Positions 21,526-30,364 are shown, counted from the first letter of the stretch. The stretch is 37,560 bases of DNA from Nitrososphaerota archaeon (GCA_016201435.1 JACQCT010000042.1:1-37560), one strand, 5' to 3'. Notes: a model not told the origin generated them from the letters alone. Translations and numbers: made by a program.

Positions 21526-22881
21526 TTGAAAATACCAAGGATTGTGCTTGCTGGAACTACAAGCGGTGTTGGCAAGACCTCAATTAGCTGTGCAATAATT
21601 CATGGAATAAAAAAGAAGGGATATTCTGTACAATCATTCAAGGTTGGACCTGATTTTATAGATCCCAGCTATCTTAGTTCTGTATCTGGCAGGCCTGCGC
21701 GAAACTTGGATCCTTGGCTTATGGGTTCTAGTGGAATTGTCAAAAGCTTTGTAAAAAATTTTGATTCTGACTTTTCTGTAATTGAGGGCGTGATGGGTTA
21801 TTATGATGGATTTTCTGGCAACTCGAATTATTCCAGTACACATCATGTGGCATCTATTTTAAAAACTCCAGTAATTTTGGTCTTGGATGCAAGCAAGACT
21901 GCACGATCAATTGCCGCAACTGCACTTGGGTTTACGAAATTTCATAAAAATTCTAGAATTTCTGGTTTTATTCTAAACAAGATTGGCAGCAAAAAGCATG
22001 AGGATCTATGCAGACAAGCACTTTCTTCATTGAATATTCCTGTTGTTGGTGTGATTCCACGCAATCCTGAACTTGTCATGGAATCAAGACATCTTGGATT
22101 AATTCCAGTTTCTGAGCAAAGACAACTTCAATCAAAGATATCAAAGATAGCAAAAGTAATGTCTGATTTTATCGATATTGAGAAAATTATTAAGATTGGA
22201 AATAAAGTTCCATCCTTTGGTTTGATTCCTAAAGAAAAAAATTCAAAACAGAAGACCACAATTGCAGTTGCACTAGATGAATCCTTTAATTTTTACTATC
22301 AAGACAATTTAGATGCCCTGAAAAAAGAGGGAGCAAAGATAAAGTTTTTCAGTCCTGTATCTGATTCAAAGGTACCTGAATGTGATGGAATCTACATTGG
22401 TGGCGGCTTTCCAGAAGTGATAGGCCGTGCACTTGAGAAAAACTATAGGATGCAAAAAAACATCAAGACCCTTGCCGAATCTGGAATGCCAATCTATGCA
22501 GAATGTGGTGGATTGATGTATCTTACCAAATCCATTGATTATGGTTCAAAGAAATTCAAAATGGTAGGACTTTTTGATGCTACTACAAAGATGCAAAAAA
22601 AACTGAAACTAAACTATACCAAAGCTAGAATAACAAAGGATTGTCTTATTGCAAAGACCTCAAGCACAATCCAAGGACATGAATTTCACTTTTCTGAACT
22701 AGAATCAGTATCAAAGGATTCCAAGTTTGCTTATGATCTCTCCATTGGTGTTGGTATAAAAAACCAAAAAGACGGCTTGATGCAGTATGATACTCTTGCT
22801 TCATACATGCACATGCACTTTGCAAGACCTGGCATTGCAAGAAATTTTGTTCAAAACTGTATAAAACATTCTAAAAGATAG
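21526..22881 (+). CDS. cbiA: Cobyrinate a,c-diamide synthase
   Basis: Uses ATP and glutamine to amidate side chains a and c of cobyrinic acid. The 451 residues combine an N-terminal dethiobiotin-synthetase-like ATPase (P-loop TTSGVGKTSI at 11-20, VGPDFIDPSYL, IEGVMGYYDG) with a class I glutamine amidotransferase: Cys327 in YAECGGLMYL as nucleophile and a C-terminal SYMHMHFA segment with the catalytic His. The GGGFPE signature (GIYIGGGFPE) is present. The start is TTG. It is oriented away from the other cbi genes, which lie 1.1 kb downstream on the opposite strand. Confidence 0.96.
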   Translation: MKIPRIVLAGTTSGVGKTSISCAIIHGIKKKGYSVQSFKVGPDFIDPSYLSSVSGRPARNLDPWLMGSSGIVKSFVKNFDSDFSVIEGVMGYYDGFSGNSNYSSTHHVASILKTPVILVLDASKTARSIAATALGFTKFHKNSRISGFILNKIGSKKHEDLCRQALSSLNIPVVGVIPRNPELVMESRHLGLIPVSEQRQLQSKISKIAKVMSDFIDIEKIIKIGNKVPSFGLIPKEKNSKQKTTIAVALDESFNFYYQDNLDALKKEGAKIKFFSPVSDSKVPECDGIYIGGGFPEVIGRALEKNYRMQKNIKTLAESGMPIYAECGGLMYLTKSIDYGSKKFKMVGLFDATTKMQKKLKLNYTKARITKDCLIAKTSSTIQGHEFHFSELESVSKDSKFAYDLSIGVGIKNQKDGLMQYDTLASYMHMHFARPGIARNFVQNCIKHSKR

Positions 22882-22903
22882 CTCCCAAGGTCTAAAAATT
22901 TCA

Positions 22904-23086
22904 ATGATAAAAAGATTCTTGGAACTATTAGAAAGAACATTCCGAAAAGAAAGACGATATGAGTTCAGGCATGGAATGAAAACCTCAGACGGTTTAAAAT
23001 CATGTCAGGAAATTACAATAGCCAAGATTACTGTTACTAATATTGCTGAGTTTTGTTTAGGAAAACAAACTACTTTTTCGATTTAG
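22904..23086 (+). CDS. Possible small basic protein, unrecognised
   Basis: A 60-residue open frame from ATG 22904, rich in Lys and Arg at its start (MIKRFLELLERTFRKERRYEF) with a less polar C-terminal half. I recognise no family. The 304-nt stretch between cbiA and the convergent cysteine-cluster gene contains nothing else clear apart from T-rich tracts (about 23100-23125) that could terminate transcription from cbiA. No good TATA box sits at the standard distance. It may well be non-coding. Confidence 0.22.
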   Translation: MIKRFLELLERTFRKERRYEFRHGMKTSDGLKSCQEITIAKITVTNIAEFCLGKQTTFSI

Positions 23087-23097
23087 CGTTATCTAGT

Positions 23098-23126
23098 GCT
23101 TTTGCTCTTTTTTACTCTTTATTGAT
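23098..23126 (+). terminator. T-rich tract, possible terminator downstream of cbiA
   Basis: Plus-strand T-rich runs (CTTTTGCTCTTTTTTACTC) lie between the convergent cbiA and cysteine-cluster genes. Archaeal termination at such tracts is common. No stable hairpin is evident. Confidence 0.25.
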
Positions 23127-23185
23127 AAAAATGATATCCACTATTTTTGAGGCAAAAAACATACTGCTGTATTACAGTTGAATTG

Positions 23186-23743
23186 TCAAGACTTTTCAAA
23201 TTTTAAAGAAAATGCTACTCTGTTTAGAATAAATCTTAGAAATGCAGATAGCGGCTTTTTTATCCAATGCTTTGCATTCCATTCCAAGATAAGATCGTTA
23301 TAGAACTTCCATTCATCTTCGTCTTTTTTGAGATGAATTGCCATCATCGTCTCAAATTCTTTTGTATCCCAGTCAATAGGACACATTTTATCACTCATCT
23401 GGATTAATTTTCCATCTTGCATCTGAAAGGGATATGATTTGCACACACCTGGTTTGAATTCATTTACGGTACATCGAAAGACATCTTTAGATTCTTCAAG
23501 AAATATGCATCCGCCATTTTTTTGTTTTAAAGCAAGATCTACTAGACCTTCTTTTACCTTTATGCCAAGATCAAAATCCTTTGCTCCATAAATCTCAAGA
23601 AAATTCTCTGGGTCTAATCCAAGTCCGATTGAAAGTCTGTAAATGTCATGCGCATTAACAAATATCGTATACTCTTTGCAGCAGTTTGTATGACATGAAA
23701 TGCAAGGATATTCTTTAATATCATCTTTGGTGGAAACTGCCAA
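23186..23743 (-). CDS. YkgJ-family cysteine-cluster protein
   Basis: A 185-residue protein with the zinc/iron-chelating CxxCx3CC cluster near its N-terminus (Cys14, 17, 21, 22 in CISCHTNCC). Further cysteines follow in CIFLEE, CTVNEFKPGVCKSYPF and CPIDW, the layout of the YkgJ/UPF0153 family. The family probably binds a metal or FeS centre, but its biochemistry is not established. The start is TTG at 23743. It lies between cbiA and cbiC; a link to cobalt handling is possible but only by position. Its promoter region contains one copy of a 53-nt repeat shared with the end of cbiC. Confidence 0.85.
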   Translation of the reverse strand: MAVSTKDDIKEYPCISCHTNCCKEYTIFVNAHDIYRLSIGLGLDPENFLEIYGAKDFDLGIKVKEGLVDLALKQKNGGCIFLEESKDVFRCTVNEFKPGVCKSYPFQMQDGKLIQMSDKMCPIDWDTKEFETMMAIHLKKDEDEWKFYNDLILEWNAKHWIKKPLSAFLRFILNRVAFSLKFEKS

Positions 23744-23750
23744 GTTTTAC

Positions 23751-23803
23751 TCTTTGTTTGAGGTTTTATTCATACCAATTTCTAAATTTTGTATTAACTT
23801 AAG
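23751..23803 (-). repeat. 53-nt diverged direct repeat, copy A
   Basis: This copy and 23899-23951 align over their whole 53 nt, with CTAAATTTTGTAT and AACTTAAG segments in common and small differences elsewhere. On the minus strand it contains ATG 23773, which opens only eight codons (MNKTSNKE) that resemble the start of the small gene in copy B (MVKLTNKE), then a stop. It looks like a decayed duplicate of promoter plus gene start. Confidence 0.6.
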
Positions 23804-23816
23804 GTTTTAGGAAAAA

Positions 23817-23921
23817 CTATTTTTTCAGTTTAGATTGTTCTAAGTTCTTTATTCTATTTTCTAGTTTGTCTATTCTGTTTTTTTGCTGTAGCTCATGTTC
23901 TTTGTTAGTAAGTTTTACCAT
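23817..23921 (-). CDS. Possible 34-aa coiled-coil microprotein
   Basis: On the minus strand ATG 23921 encodes 34 residues (MVKLTNKEHELQQKNRIDKL, then ENRIKNLEQSKLKK). Leu/Ile spacing gives heptad-like helices, as in a short coiled coil. It follows cbiC after 25 nt and precedes the cysteine-cluster gene. Support: a helical, charged composition unlike random AT-rich translation, and a duplicated start region downstream. Against: its size and the lack of a recognised family. Confidence 0.4.
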   Translation of the reverse strand: MVKLTNKEHELQQKNRIDKLENRIKNLEQSKLKK

Positions 23922-23951
23922 CTAATTTACTAAATTTTGTATGAACTTAAG
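23899..23951 (-). repeat. 53-nt diverged direct repeat, copy B
   Basis: Partner of 23751-23803, 148 nt away. It spans the cbiC stop codon, the intergenic segment and the first eight codons of the 34-aa open frame. The pair implies a local duplication. Confidence 0.6.
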
Positions 23952-24591
23952 AATTACCTTTTGATTTCTCTTTTAAGAGCTTAAACAACGCATTAACTAT
24001 TGCAGACGCACAAGGACTTCCTCCCTTGCGACCATTGTTTGTAATGTATGGTATGTCAACTGTCTGAAGTTCTTCTTTTGATTCTACTGCACATACAAAA
24101 CCAACTGGAATGCCAATCACAAGAGCTGGCAGTGTTATATTTTCCCTTATCATTTGAATCACTTCTACTAGTGCTGTTGGGGCATTACCTATTACAACTA
24201 CCCCATCATTCATTTCCGAGGCCGCCATTCGCATAGAGGTCTGGGCACGTGTTTTGTTGAGTTTTTTTGCTTCTTCTACAATTTTTGGCTCAGATATGTT
24301 ACAAATTGCCTTGTTTCCAAACTCCTTCAGGTTTTCCTTGTTTAGCCCACCAATGACACCATTTACATCTACTATGATATTGCGGCCATTTTTCAAGGCA
24401 TTAATGCCACTTGATATGGCATTTTTATGAAAAACAATCATGTTTTGTCGTGCAAAATCAAAATCTGCAGTAGAATGAATTACTCTTCTAACTATTGGCC
24501 ATTCGTCTTTTGAATATGGATGAGAACCTATCTCATTTTCAATTATTTCCATGCTCTTGTCCTCAATTGATTGGCCCTTCTGAGTAATCAT
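23947..24591 (-). CDS. cbiC: Cobalt-precorrin-8 methylmutase
   Basis: A 214-residue enzyme that moves the C11 methyl to C12, giving cobyrinic acid. The proton-donor region RRVIHSTADFDFA (His39) and the C-terminal NNGRKGGSPCASAIVNAL match CbiC/CobH. VIGNAPTALVEVI and IGIPVGFVCAVESKE are further family segments. The ATG overlaps the cbiX stop by 4 nt (ATGA), so translation is likely coupled. It is the last clear gene of the cbiD-cbiG-cbiX-cbiC run. Confidence 0.96.
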   Translation of the reverse strand: MITQKGQSIEDKSMEIIENEIGSHPYSKDEWPIVRRVIHSTADFDFARQNMIVFHKNAISSGINALKNGRNIIVDVNGVIGGLNKENLKEFGNKAICNISEPKIVEEAKKLNKTRAQTSMRMAASEMNDGVVVIGNAPTALVEVIQMIRENITLPALVIGIPVGFVCAVESKEELQTVDIPYITNNGRKGGSPCASAIVNALFKLLKEKSKGNS

Positions 24592-25334
24592 TTCTCAACT
24601 TCCTTTGCTCTTTCTATAACTAAATCTATCAATTTAACATCGGTACCAAGATGATCTGTTATGAAAATATTTTTAATTCCTGATTTTTCTATTGCTGGAT
24701 TTAGATCTTCATAGATATCTCGTTTGACATGTGCACCTCTATGCAAAAAATATGGAACAATGATCAATACATTTGGATTGTTTTTAGCACAAACATCTAT
24801 TCCTTGTTTGATGTTGGGTTCTTCTATTTCTAGCCAACAGAGAGCTACATTCCGGTAAGAGTCTTGTAATCTGTCAACAACATATTGCAACGAGGTTTTT
24901 GCATTAGGATCCTTGCTTCCATGACCAATAAGTAATACGTCTATCTCTTTTCTTGAAAATATGATCTTATTTTTTGCAATAACATCATCAACTTTAGCAT
25001 GTACAATATCTGGCAAAGATTTGTGTAAGGTGATCGGTTTTGCAATTTTGATCTTCATTTTACTTTTTGATATCATTTCAATTGCCTTGTTTACTGCTAG
25101 CTTGACTTTTTTTCCTGGATACAAAAAATATGGAACAATTGTCAAGGCATCTATATCTTGTTTGAAGCAGTTTTCCATGCCCTCCTCAATAAAGGGTGGA
25201 ACCACCTCCAAAAAGCAATAATCTGAGAATTGGTAACCTCCAGATTCTTTGGCTTTGGAGCAAATGTATCTTAATTCGTCCTTTACCTCATCCTCTCTAC
25301 TACCTCTGTCTATTAGTAATAATCCTCTTTTCAT
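24588..25334 (-). CDS. cbiX: Sirohydrochlorin cobaltochelatase, two-domain CbiX
   Basis: Inserts Co2+ into sirohydrochlorin at the start of anaerobic cobalamin synthesis. The 248 residues are two repeats of the small chelatase fold. The C-terminal repeat keeps both metal-site histidines: GHGS (His138) and PYFLHRGAHV (His198 and His202). The N-terminal repeat has lost them: DRGS (Arg10) and PYFLYPGKKV. So only the second repeat should be catalytic. The gene overlaps cbiG and cbiC by 4 nt each. Siroheme ferrochelatase is an alternative activity for this family, but the cbi context favours cobalt. Confidence 0.92.
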   Translation of the reverse strand: MKRGLLLIDRGSREDEVKDELRYICSKAKESGGYQFSDYCFLEVVPPFIEEGMENCFKQDIDALTIVPYFLYPGKKVKLAVNKAIEMISKSKMKIKIAKPITLHKSLPDIVHAKVDDVIAKNKIIFSRKEIDVLLIGHGSKDPNAKTSLQYVVDRLQDSYRNVALCWLEIEEPNIKQGIDVCAKNNPNVLIIVPYFLHRGAHVKRDIYEDLNPAIEKSGIKNIFITDHLGTDVKLIDLVIERAKEVEK

Positions 25335-26395
25335 TTTGTGATTCTCGCTATTGCTACAGTTAAGTTTGGTGGAAATTTCTGTTTTTCAACCACTAGTTTA
25401 CCGCCAGAGCTTCGTAGCGCTGAGGCTTCTGAAACACTTGGAGTTCCCTCAAGGGCTTGCACAGTTTCTGATGGATTTGGTATGGCAATTTGGGCAAGCT
25501 GCTCTTTTTCAAAATAATCCACTGGAATGTTCCACTCCTTTGCAAGTTCTTGTAATCCAACTACATCTGATTCTTTTTTTATTGATGAAAATCTTGCAAT
25601 TGATTTTTGGGCGAGATTGAATTTTTTCATACAAAATTCCACACCTTCTTTGATTATGTCTTTGCTAGTGTCCCAATGTAGACCTACTCCAACAACCAAG
25701 GTCGTTGGTCTGTATACTACGGCATTTTTTAACAATTCCTTGTCTTCTATTTCTTTATCAGAAATTATCAAACATCCTTTCGAATTAGAATTTTTTAATT
25801 CATCAAAGCTATTGTAAATGGTTACATTTTTTGGAAATTCTTTTTTTGGAGTCCACCAATCTTTTTCCCCCGCATCTTGATATACTCCGATTTTTTCTTC
25901 ATTTACCATAAATGCACTAACTCTGGTTACAGTAGAATCGTCATCTATCTTCCAGCCAAATTCTTTTCCAACCAAATCAACTGCAATTGTTTTATTGACA
26001 TCTGCAGCAGTAGTAATTACAGGTGTTGCATCCAAAACCTTGGCAATATCTTCTGTAAGCTGGTTTGCACCACCCAAATGTCCTGAGAGAGTACTTATTA
26101 CAAACTTGCCAGTGTCGTCAATGACAACTATCGCAGGATCTATCTTTTTGTCTTTCATGTGAGGTGAGACTAGTCTAATCACTGCACCAAGTGAGAATAT
26201 GCATATGAGAGCCTCATGAGTTTTGAAGAGATCTCCTACTTTTGATGTAGTAGAGTCCTCGAACCAGTCTATTTGTAAGTCATTATTTGAAAACTTGGAT
26301 GGTGCAAAAATTTTCCAAGAAGAAAATTGTTTTTTCAGTGATAAGGCAATTGAAATTCCATTTTTTGTAATTGCAAGTATAGCGACTTTTTCCAT
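25331..26395 (-). CDS. cbiG: Cobalt-precorrin-5A hydrolase
   Basis: Opens the delta-lactone of cobalt-precorrin-5A with release of acetaldehyde. In 354 residues the N-terminal part shows LGAVIRLVSPHMKDKKIDPA and the signature SGHLGGAN (104-111), and the C-terminal CobE-like part begins near VVGVGLHWDTS. The full three-part architecture is present, with no fusion to CbiH. ATG 26395 lies 34 nt after the cbiD stop. It overlaps cbiX by 4 nt. Confidence 0.95.
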   Translation of the reverse strand: MEKVAILAITKNGISIALSLKKQFSSWKIFAPSKFSNNDLQIDWFEDSTTSKVGDLFKTHEALICIFSLGAVIRLVSPHMKDKKIDPAIVVIDDTGKFVISTLSGHLGGANQLTEDIAKVLDATPVITTAADVNKTIAVDLVGKEFGWKIDDDSTVTRVSAFMVNEEKIGVYQDAGEKDWWTPKKEFPKNVTIYNSFDELKNSNSKGCLIISDKEIEDKELLKNAVVYRPTTLVVGVGLHWDTSKDIIKEGVEFCMKKFNLAQKSIARFSSIKKESDVVGLQELAKEWNIPVDYFEKEQLAQIAIPNPSETVQALEGTPSVSEASALRSSGGKLVVEKQKFPPNLTVAIARITK

Positions 26396-26429
26396 GGTTT
26401 GAATTTTTTAGAACTAAAGATATCTGTTA

Positions 26430-27524
26430 CTATCTAGAATATCTTCCTATTATTTTACCATCAAAATCAAACATTATAACATCAAGTTCAAACTTGGCTT
26501 CAGAATGTTTTCTTAGTTGATTGTAAACTTCTGAGCAAACTGTATCAAAAAAACCTGTAATGTTTTCTTTTATGACGATCTCATAGACATGTCTTGCAGT
26601 GTTTGCTTTTTTTATCTCCTCGATGATTTCATTTTTTGCATTACATTTTTGCGCAAGTTCTGACAGGAATTGCATGTCAACTTTGGAACCCTTGACATGA
26701 GTCTGTTTTACACCCATTGCCATCTTTGTTAACTTTCCAATAAAACCTGCAACATATGCTTTTTTGATTGGTCGCTTTGCACACTGTTGAACTGTATATC
26801 CTGAAAAATCTCCCATCTGTACAAAACAATGATCAGGAAGTTTTATGATCTCTCTTGAAAAATCTTCACTTCTTCCTCCTGTTGTTAATACAACTGTATC
26901 ATTTCCCATTGCGATTGTAACATCAAGACTCTGTCTGATTGAAGCTGCAAAAGAAGCGGTAGAATATGGTATCACAATTCCACTTGTACCTAAAATTGAT
27001 ATGCCTCCAATAATCCCAAGTCTTGGATTATCTGTTTTTGTTGCCAGCTCCTTTCCTTTTGGAACTGAGACGATCACGTTTATACCGTTTTTTTCAAGAA
27101 TTTCTTTTCCTATCTCTTGAATATTTTCAGTTATCATTTTTTTTGGAGTTGGATTTATTGCTGCAGAATTTATTTCAAGACCTAGACCTGGCTTTGTTAC
27201 TCGTCCTACACCTTCTCCGCCATCAATTTCTATTTTATTTGATTTATCTGTAAGTGAAATCTGCGTAATTATTTCTGCACCATGTGTAACATCTGGATCA
27301 TCTCCACCATCTTTTATGACTGAACATCTTGCACCATGTTTATCAAACTGGCAACTTGAAATTTTAATTTGAATCTTAGATTTTTTGGGCAAAGTTACAT
27401 TAACAGTATAGATTTTTTTTTGATTTAGGATTGCTAATATTCCTGCTTTTGCACCAGCAGTAGCACAAGTTCCAGTTGTAAAACCAGTCCTAAGTTTACC
27501 CTTTAGGTTTGCCTCACTTTCCAT
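26430..27524 (-). CDS. cbiD: Cobalt-precorrin-5B C1-methyltransferase
   Basis: SAM-dependent methylation at C1 in the anaerobic pathway. The 364 residues show LRTGFTTGTCATAGAKAG (11-28), KDGGDDPDVTHGAEI, VGRVTKPGLGL, TTGGRSED and GKLTKMAMGVKQTHVKGSKVD in fragments typical of CbiD. A TATA-like segment near 27545-27552 lies about 25 nt before ATG 27524, so this is probably the first gene of the cbiD-G-X-C operon. Methyltransferases CbiL, CbiF, CbiH, CbiE/T and reductase CbiJ are not in the window. Confidence 0.96.
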   Translation of the reverse strand: MESEANLKGKLRTGFTTGTCATAGAKAGILAILNQKKIYTVNVTLPKKSKIQIKISSCQFDKHGARCSVIKDGGDDPDVTHGAEIITQISLTDKSNKIEIDGGEGVGRVTKPGLGLEINSAAINPTPKKMITENIQEIGKEILEKNGINVIVSVPKGKELATKTDNPRLGIIGGISILGTSGIVIPYSTASFAASIRQSLDVTIAMGNDTVVLTTGGRSEDFSREIIKLPDHCFVQMGDFSGYTVQQCAKRPIKKAYVAGFIGKLTKMAMGVKQTHVKGSKVDMQFLSELAQKCNAKNEIIEEIKKANTARHVYEIVIKENITGFFDTVCSEVYNQLRKHSEAKFELDVIMFDFDGKIIGRYSR

Positions 27525-27564
27525 AAAAGAAATTAATTTTTTTTATGTATTAATCTTTATCAAA

Positions 27565-28005
27565 TTACTTGAAAATCTCAGAGAGAATTATCCACACTGC
27601 TACTAGGCCAAGACCCACATACAAAATGACATGTGTAAAAATCTGTGAAGGCTTTTTTTCTTGGTTATGACTGTAGCTTTCTGGTACATTGACACCAAAT
27701 GGATTCTGAAACCCTGCAAAATTTGCTCTGTTAAACTGCTCCTCGTTTACTTTTTTATCGTATTGTTTCCAAAATTCAGTATAGGTATAGGCTATGTCAA
27801 CTTCTGATCTACGATCTTTCTTTTTTTCTTCTAGTTTAAGGGTTTGATAAGCTTCTATAATTTGCTTGAATCTTTCGCCATCTTTTTCACCTTTATTTCT
27901 ATCAGGATGATATTTTAGTGAGAGTTTTCTGTAGGCACTTTTTATCTCTTTTTGTGATGCACCTTTTTGAACCCCTAAAATTTGGTAACAATCAGTAGTA
28001 TTCAA
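27565..28005 (-). CDS. Tail-anchored J-domain (DnaJ-like) protein
   Basis: A 146-residue protein with an N-terminal J domain ([24 protein letters not shown] in KYHPDRN) that should stimulate an Hsp70 ATPase. It lacks the Gly/Phe, zinc-finger and C-terminal DnaJ domains. Instead a polar middle leads to a single hydrophobic C-terminal span (about residues 122-142) and a short tail, which suggests a membrane-anchored co-chaperone facing the cytoplasm. The start is TTG at 28005, with a TTTAAAATTA box 27 nt upstream. It precedes cbiD by 40 nt on the same strand; a functional link to cobalamin genes is not evident. Confidence 0.85.
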   Translation of the reverse strand: MNTTDCYQILGVQKGASQKEIKSAYRKLSLKYHPDRNKGEKDGERFKQIIEAYQTLKLEEKKKDRRSEVDIAYTYTEFWKQYDKKVNEEQFNRANFAGFQNPFGVNVPESYSHNQEKKPSQIFTHVILYVGLGLVAVWIILSEIFK

Positions 28006-28027
28006 TTAATACTATCTTTACCATACC

Positions 28028-28041
28028 TTTAAAATTAATTT
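28028..28041. promoter_or_regulatory. Divergent promoter core between J-domain gene and SDR gene
   Basis: TTTAAAATTAATTT holds overlapping TATA-like boxes. One is centred 27 nt from TTG 28005 on the minus strand and the other about 26 nt from ATG 28063 on the plus strand. Both genes would give leaderless transcripts. Confidence 0.4.
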
Positions 28042-28062
28042 GTCGGATACATTTTGCAAGAT

Positions 28063-28941
28063 ATGGAGCACAAAAATTCACTAAAGGTAGCAATTACTGG
28101 TACTAACGGTTTTGTAGGCAAAAATGTTGGAAAGGTATTAGTAAAAAAGGAAATTTCTGTAGTTGGGATTGTACGTAAAGGAAAAGGATCTTCTATAAAC
28201 TTTGGAGATGTTGTCATATCGGAAGATCTTTCTGAAAACTATCTTACTTCAAAACTGCATGGATGCACTGCTTTTTTACATTTTATTGGTAGAGGAAAAC
28301 AGACAGTTGATTCTGACTATCAAAAAGTAAACGTAGGTATTACAAAAAATGCAATAAAGCTGTGCAAAAAAGCTAAAATTAAAAAAATAATTTACATCAG
28401 TGGACTAGGTGTAAGTGAAGATACTACATTTGGATATTTTATTTCTAAATTTCAAGCAGAGCAAGAAATCATTAATTCAGGTTTAGATTACACAATTTTT
28501 CGTGCATCATATATAATAGGCAAGGATGATTCATTGTCTAATCTTCTTTTTAAGCAAATGAAAAAAGGAACAATGATGGTTCCCGGCTCAGGCAGATATA
28601 GACTACAACCAATTTTTGTAGGAGATGTTGCAGAAGTTGTTTCCCAATCAATTACACAAAAAAAATTTTCAAACAAAATTATTGATCTTGTGGGTCCAAC
28701 GATGATAACATTCAATGATTACATTAGAGATTTTCTTCAAGGGAGAAAAACTCCTATAAAGAATATCAATTTAGAAGACGCATATCGTGCTGCATTAAAT
28801 AATCCAAAAACGGATTTTGGTATAGATGATTTGAATATTTTAGTAGGAGATTATGTTGGAAATCACAAAAAATTGAAAAGTATATCTGGAATTGAATTTA
28901 AAACACACAAAGCTGTCTTAAAGACCAGCGGCTTTTCTTAG
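28063..28941 (+). CDS. Atypical SDR / NAD(P)-dependent epimerase-like protein
   Basis: A 292-residue Rossmann protein of the extended or atypical SDR group, close in type to complex I NDUFA9-like and NmrA-like proteins. The nucleotide motif is [29 protein letters not shown] precedes [12 protein letters not shown] (YxxxK-like), and [11 protein letters not shown] and [12 protein letters not shown] follow. Activity cannot be assigned: members range from sugar epimerases to quinone-linked or redox-sensing proteins. ATG 28063 is preferred to TTG 28054 from the promoter spacing. The 3' end overlaps convergent metK by 24 nt. Confidence 0.83.
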   Translation: MEHKNSLKVAITGTNGFVGKNVGKVLVKKEISVVGIVRKGKGSSINFGDVVISEDLSENYLTSKLHGCTAFLHFIGRGKQTVDSDYQKVNVGITKNAIKLCKKAKIKKIIYISGLGVSEDTTFGYFISKFQAEQEIINSGLDYTIFRASYIIGKDDSLSNLLFKQMKKGTMMVPGSGRYRLQPIFVGDVAEVVSQSITQKKFSNKIIDLVGPTMITFNDYIRDFLQGRKTPIKNINLEDAYRAALNNPKTDFGIDDLNILVGDYVGNHKKLKSISGIEFKTHKAVLKTSGFS

Positions 28942-30081
28942 TACTTCTGACTTGTCAGTTTTTTCCCAACTAAACTCGGGCTCATTTCTTCCAAAGTGAC
29001 CATAGGCTGCAGTTTTCCTGTAAATTGGACGTTTTAGTTGTAATTGAGATATTATTGCAGCAGGTCTCATGTCAAAGTGTTTTCTAACTAGATTTTCAAT
29101 TTGCTCTTCTGGAATCTTACTAGTATCAAATGTACTTACCATTAGAGATACAGGTTCTGCAACACCAATTGCATATGCAACTTGAACTTCACATCTTTCA
29201 GCTAAACCAGCAGCTACAATGTTCTTTGCAATGTATCTGCACATGTAACATGCTGATCTGTCTACTTTTGATGGATCTTTTCCAGAAAAGGCGCCACCTC
29301 CATGTCTGCCCATTCCTCCATAGGTATCTACGATAATTTTTCTTCCTGTAAGACCTGCATCACCAGGAGGTCCACCAATAACAAATCGACCAGTTGGATT
29401 AACATGAACTTTGATTTTATCATTCCAATATTTTCCACAAACTGGTTTGACTACTTTTTCAATTATCTCTTTTTTTATTTGCTCATTATTCACTTCTGGG
29501 GAGTGTTGTGTAGCTATTACTATGGTCTCAAGTTTTTTTGGTTTTCCATCTTCATATTCTACTGTTACTTGTGATTTTCCATCTGGTCTTACCCAAGGAA
29601 GAAGTTTACTTTTTCTAACCTCTGCAAGTCGCTTGGTAAGTTTATGAGCCAGCATGATTGGCATTGGCATCATTTCTTCAGTTTCATTTGTTGCATATCC
29701 AAACATCAATCCTTGATCTCCTGCACCTTGTTCCTTGTTTTCAGTTGATGAGACACCTTGTGATATGTCAAGACTTTGTGAATGTAACGAAACTAGTACA
29801 CTACATGAATCTGCATCAAAACCTAACTGTGGATCATCGTAACCAATCTCACGCAATGTTTTTCTTACTATGTCCTGCACATCGAATTTTGCTCTAGAGG
29901 TCACTTCGCCGGCAACTACTACTATTCCAGTTGTAGTCAAGGTTTCAACTGCCACTCTTGATTCTGGATCCTGCTTTAGAAATTCGTCTAAAATTGCATC
30001 AGAAATCTGATCACATACTTTGTCTGGATGTCCTTCTGTTACTGATTCTGATGTAAAGAGGTAATTTCGCCCCATTTTCAA
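28918..30081 (-). CDS. metK: S-adenosylmethionine synthetase, bacterial/eukaryotic type
   Basis: Makes SAM from ATP and methionine. The 387 residues match the bacterial/eukaryotic MAT family: [19 protein letters not shown] (GHPDK at 17-21), [15 protein letters not shown] (119-133), [20 protein letters not shown] and the C-terminal [11 protein letters not shown]. Most archaea instead have the very divergent archaeal MAT, so this points to ancient acquisition in this lineage. ATG 30081 or 30075 can serve as start. It lies 12 nt downstream of the Lsm gene on the same strand. SAM demand is high nearby (trm56, nep1, cbiD). Confidence 0.96.
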   Translation of the reverse strand: MKMGRNYLFTSESVTEGHPDKVCDQISDAILDEFLKQDPESRVAVETLTTTGIVVVAGEVTSRAKFDVQDIVRKTLREIGYDDPQLGFDADSCSVLVSLHSQSLDISQGVSSTENKEQGAGDQGLMFGYATNETEEMMPMPIMLAHKLTKRLAEVRKSKLLPWVRPDGKSQVTVEYEDGKPKKLETIVIATQHSPEVNNEQIKKEIIEKVVKPVCGKYWNDKIKVHVNPTGRFVIGGPPGDAGLTGRKIIVDTYGGMGRHGGGAFSGKDPSKVDRSACYMCRYIAKNIVAAGLAERCEVQVAYAIGVAEPVSLMVSTFDTSKIPEEQIENLVRKHFDMRPAAIISQLQLKRPIYRKTAAYGHFGRNEPEFSWEKTDKSEVLRKAAGL

Positions 30082-30093
30082 AAACCTGTTTAT

Positions 30094-30336
30094 TTAAAGT
30101 TCATTTTCTAGTCTGATGAAAAGAACATTATTTCCTCTTACAATAACTCTACCGTAATTTGCAATCACTTTACCATTGCTTATTTCTTCAGCATCAGTCA
30201 TAATCAAATTCATGTATGAATCAACGTTGTTCATTTTTCCTTTGTATTCTACTTCGCTTTTCAGCCTGACCGTAACTTTCTTGTTAATACCTTTCTGTAA
30301 AGTTGTCAACGGTCTTTTTGGTTGCGCTTGCGACAA
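30094..30336 (-). CDS. Archaeal Sm-like (Lsm/SmAP) protein
   Basis: An 80-residue Sm-fold protein that forms RNA-binding rings. The Sm1 region runs from QKGINKKVTVRLKSEVEYKG through NNVDSYMNLIMTDAEE, and Sm2 is YGRVIVRGNNVLFIRLE with the RGNNV signature. I start at TTG 30336 (MSQAQPKRPL), which gives the usual Sm protein length. Extending upstream to 30519 would add 61 residues of unlike composition, read through a palindrome and into the divergent ATPase gene, and is rejected. metK follows after 12 nt. Confidence 0.92.
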   Translation of the reverse strand: MSQAQPKRPLTTLQKGINKKVTVRLKSEVEYKGKMNNVDSYMNLIMTDAEEISNGKVIANYGRVIVRGNNVLFIRLENEL

Positions 30337-30364
30337 ACATAAATCACTTGTTGACCACTGCCTG

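Noticed and set aside
23087-23185. Possible small RNA between cbiA and the cysteine-cluster gene
   Set aside because: Searched by eye for C/D boxes and stable hairpins; only T-rich tracts were found.
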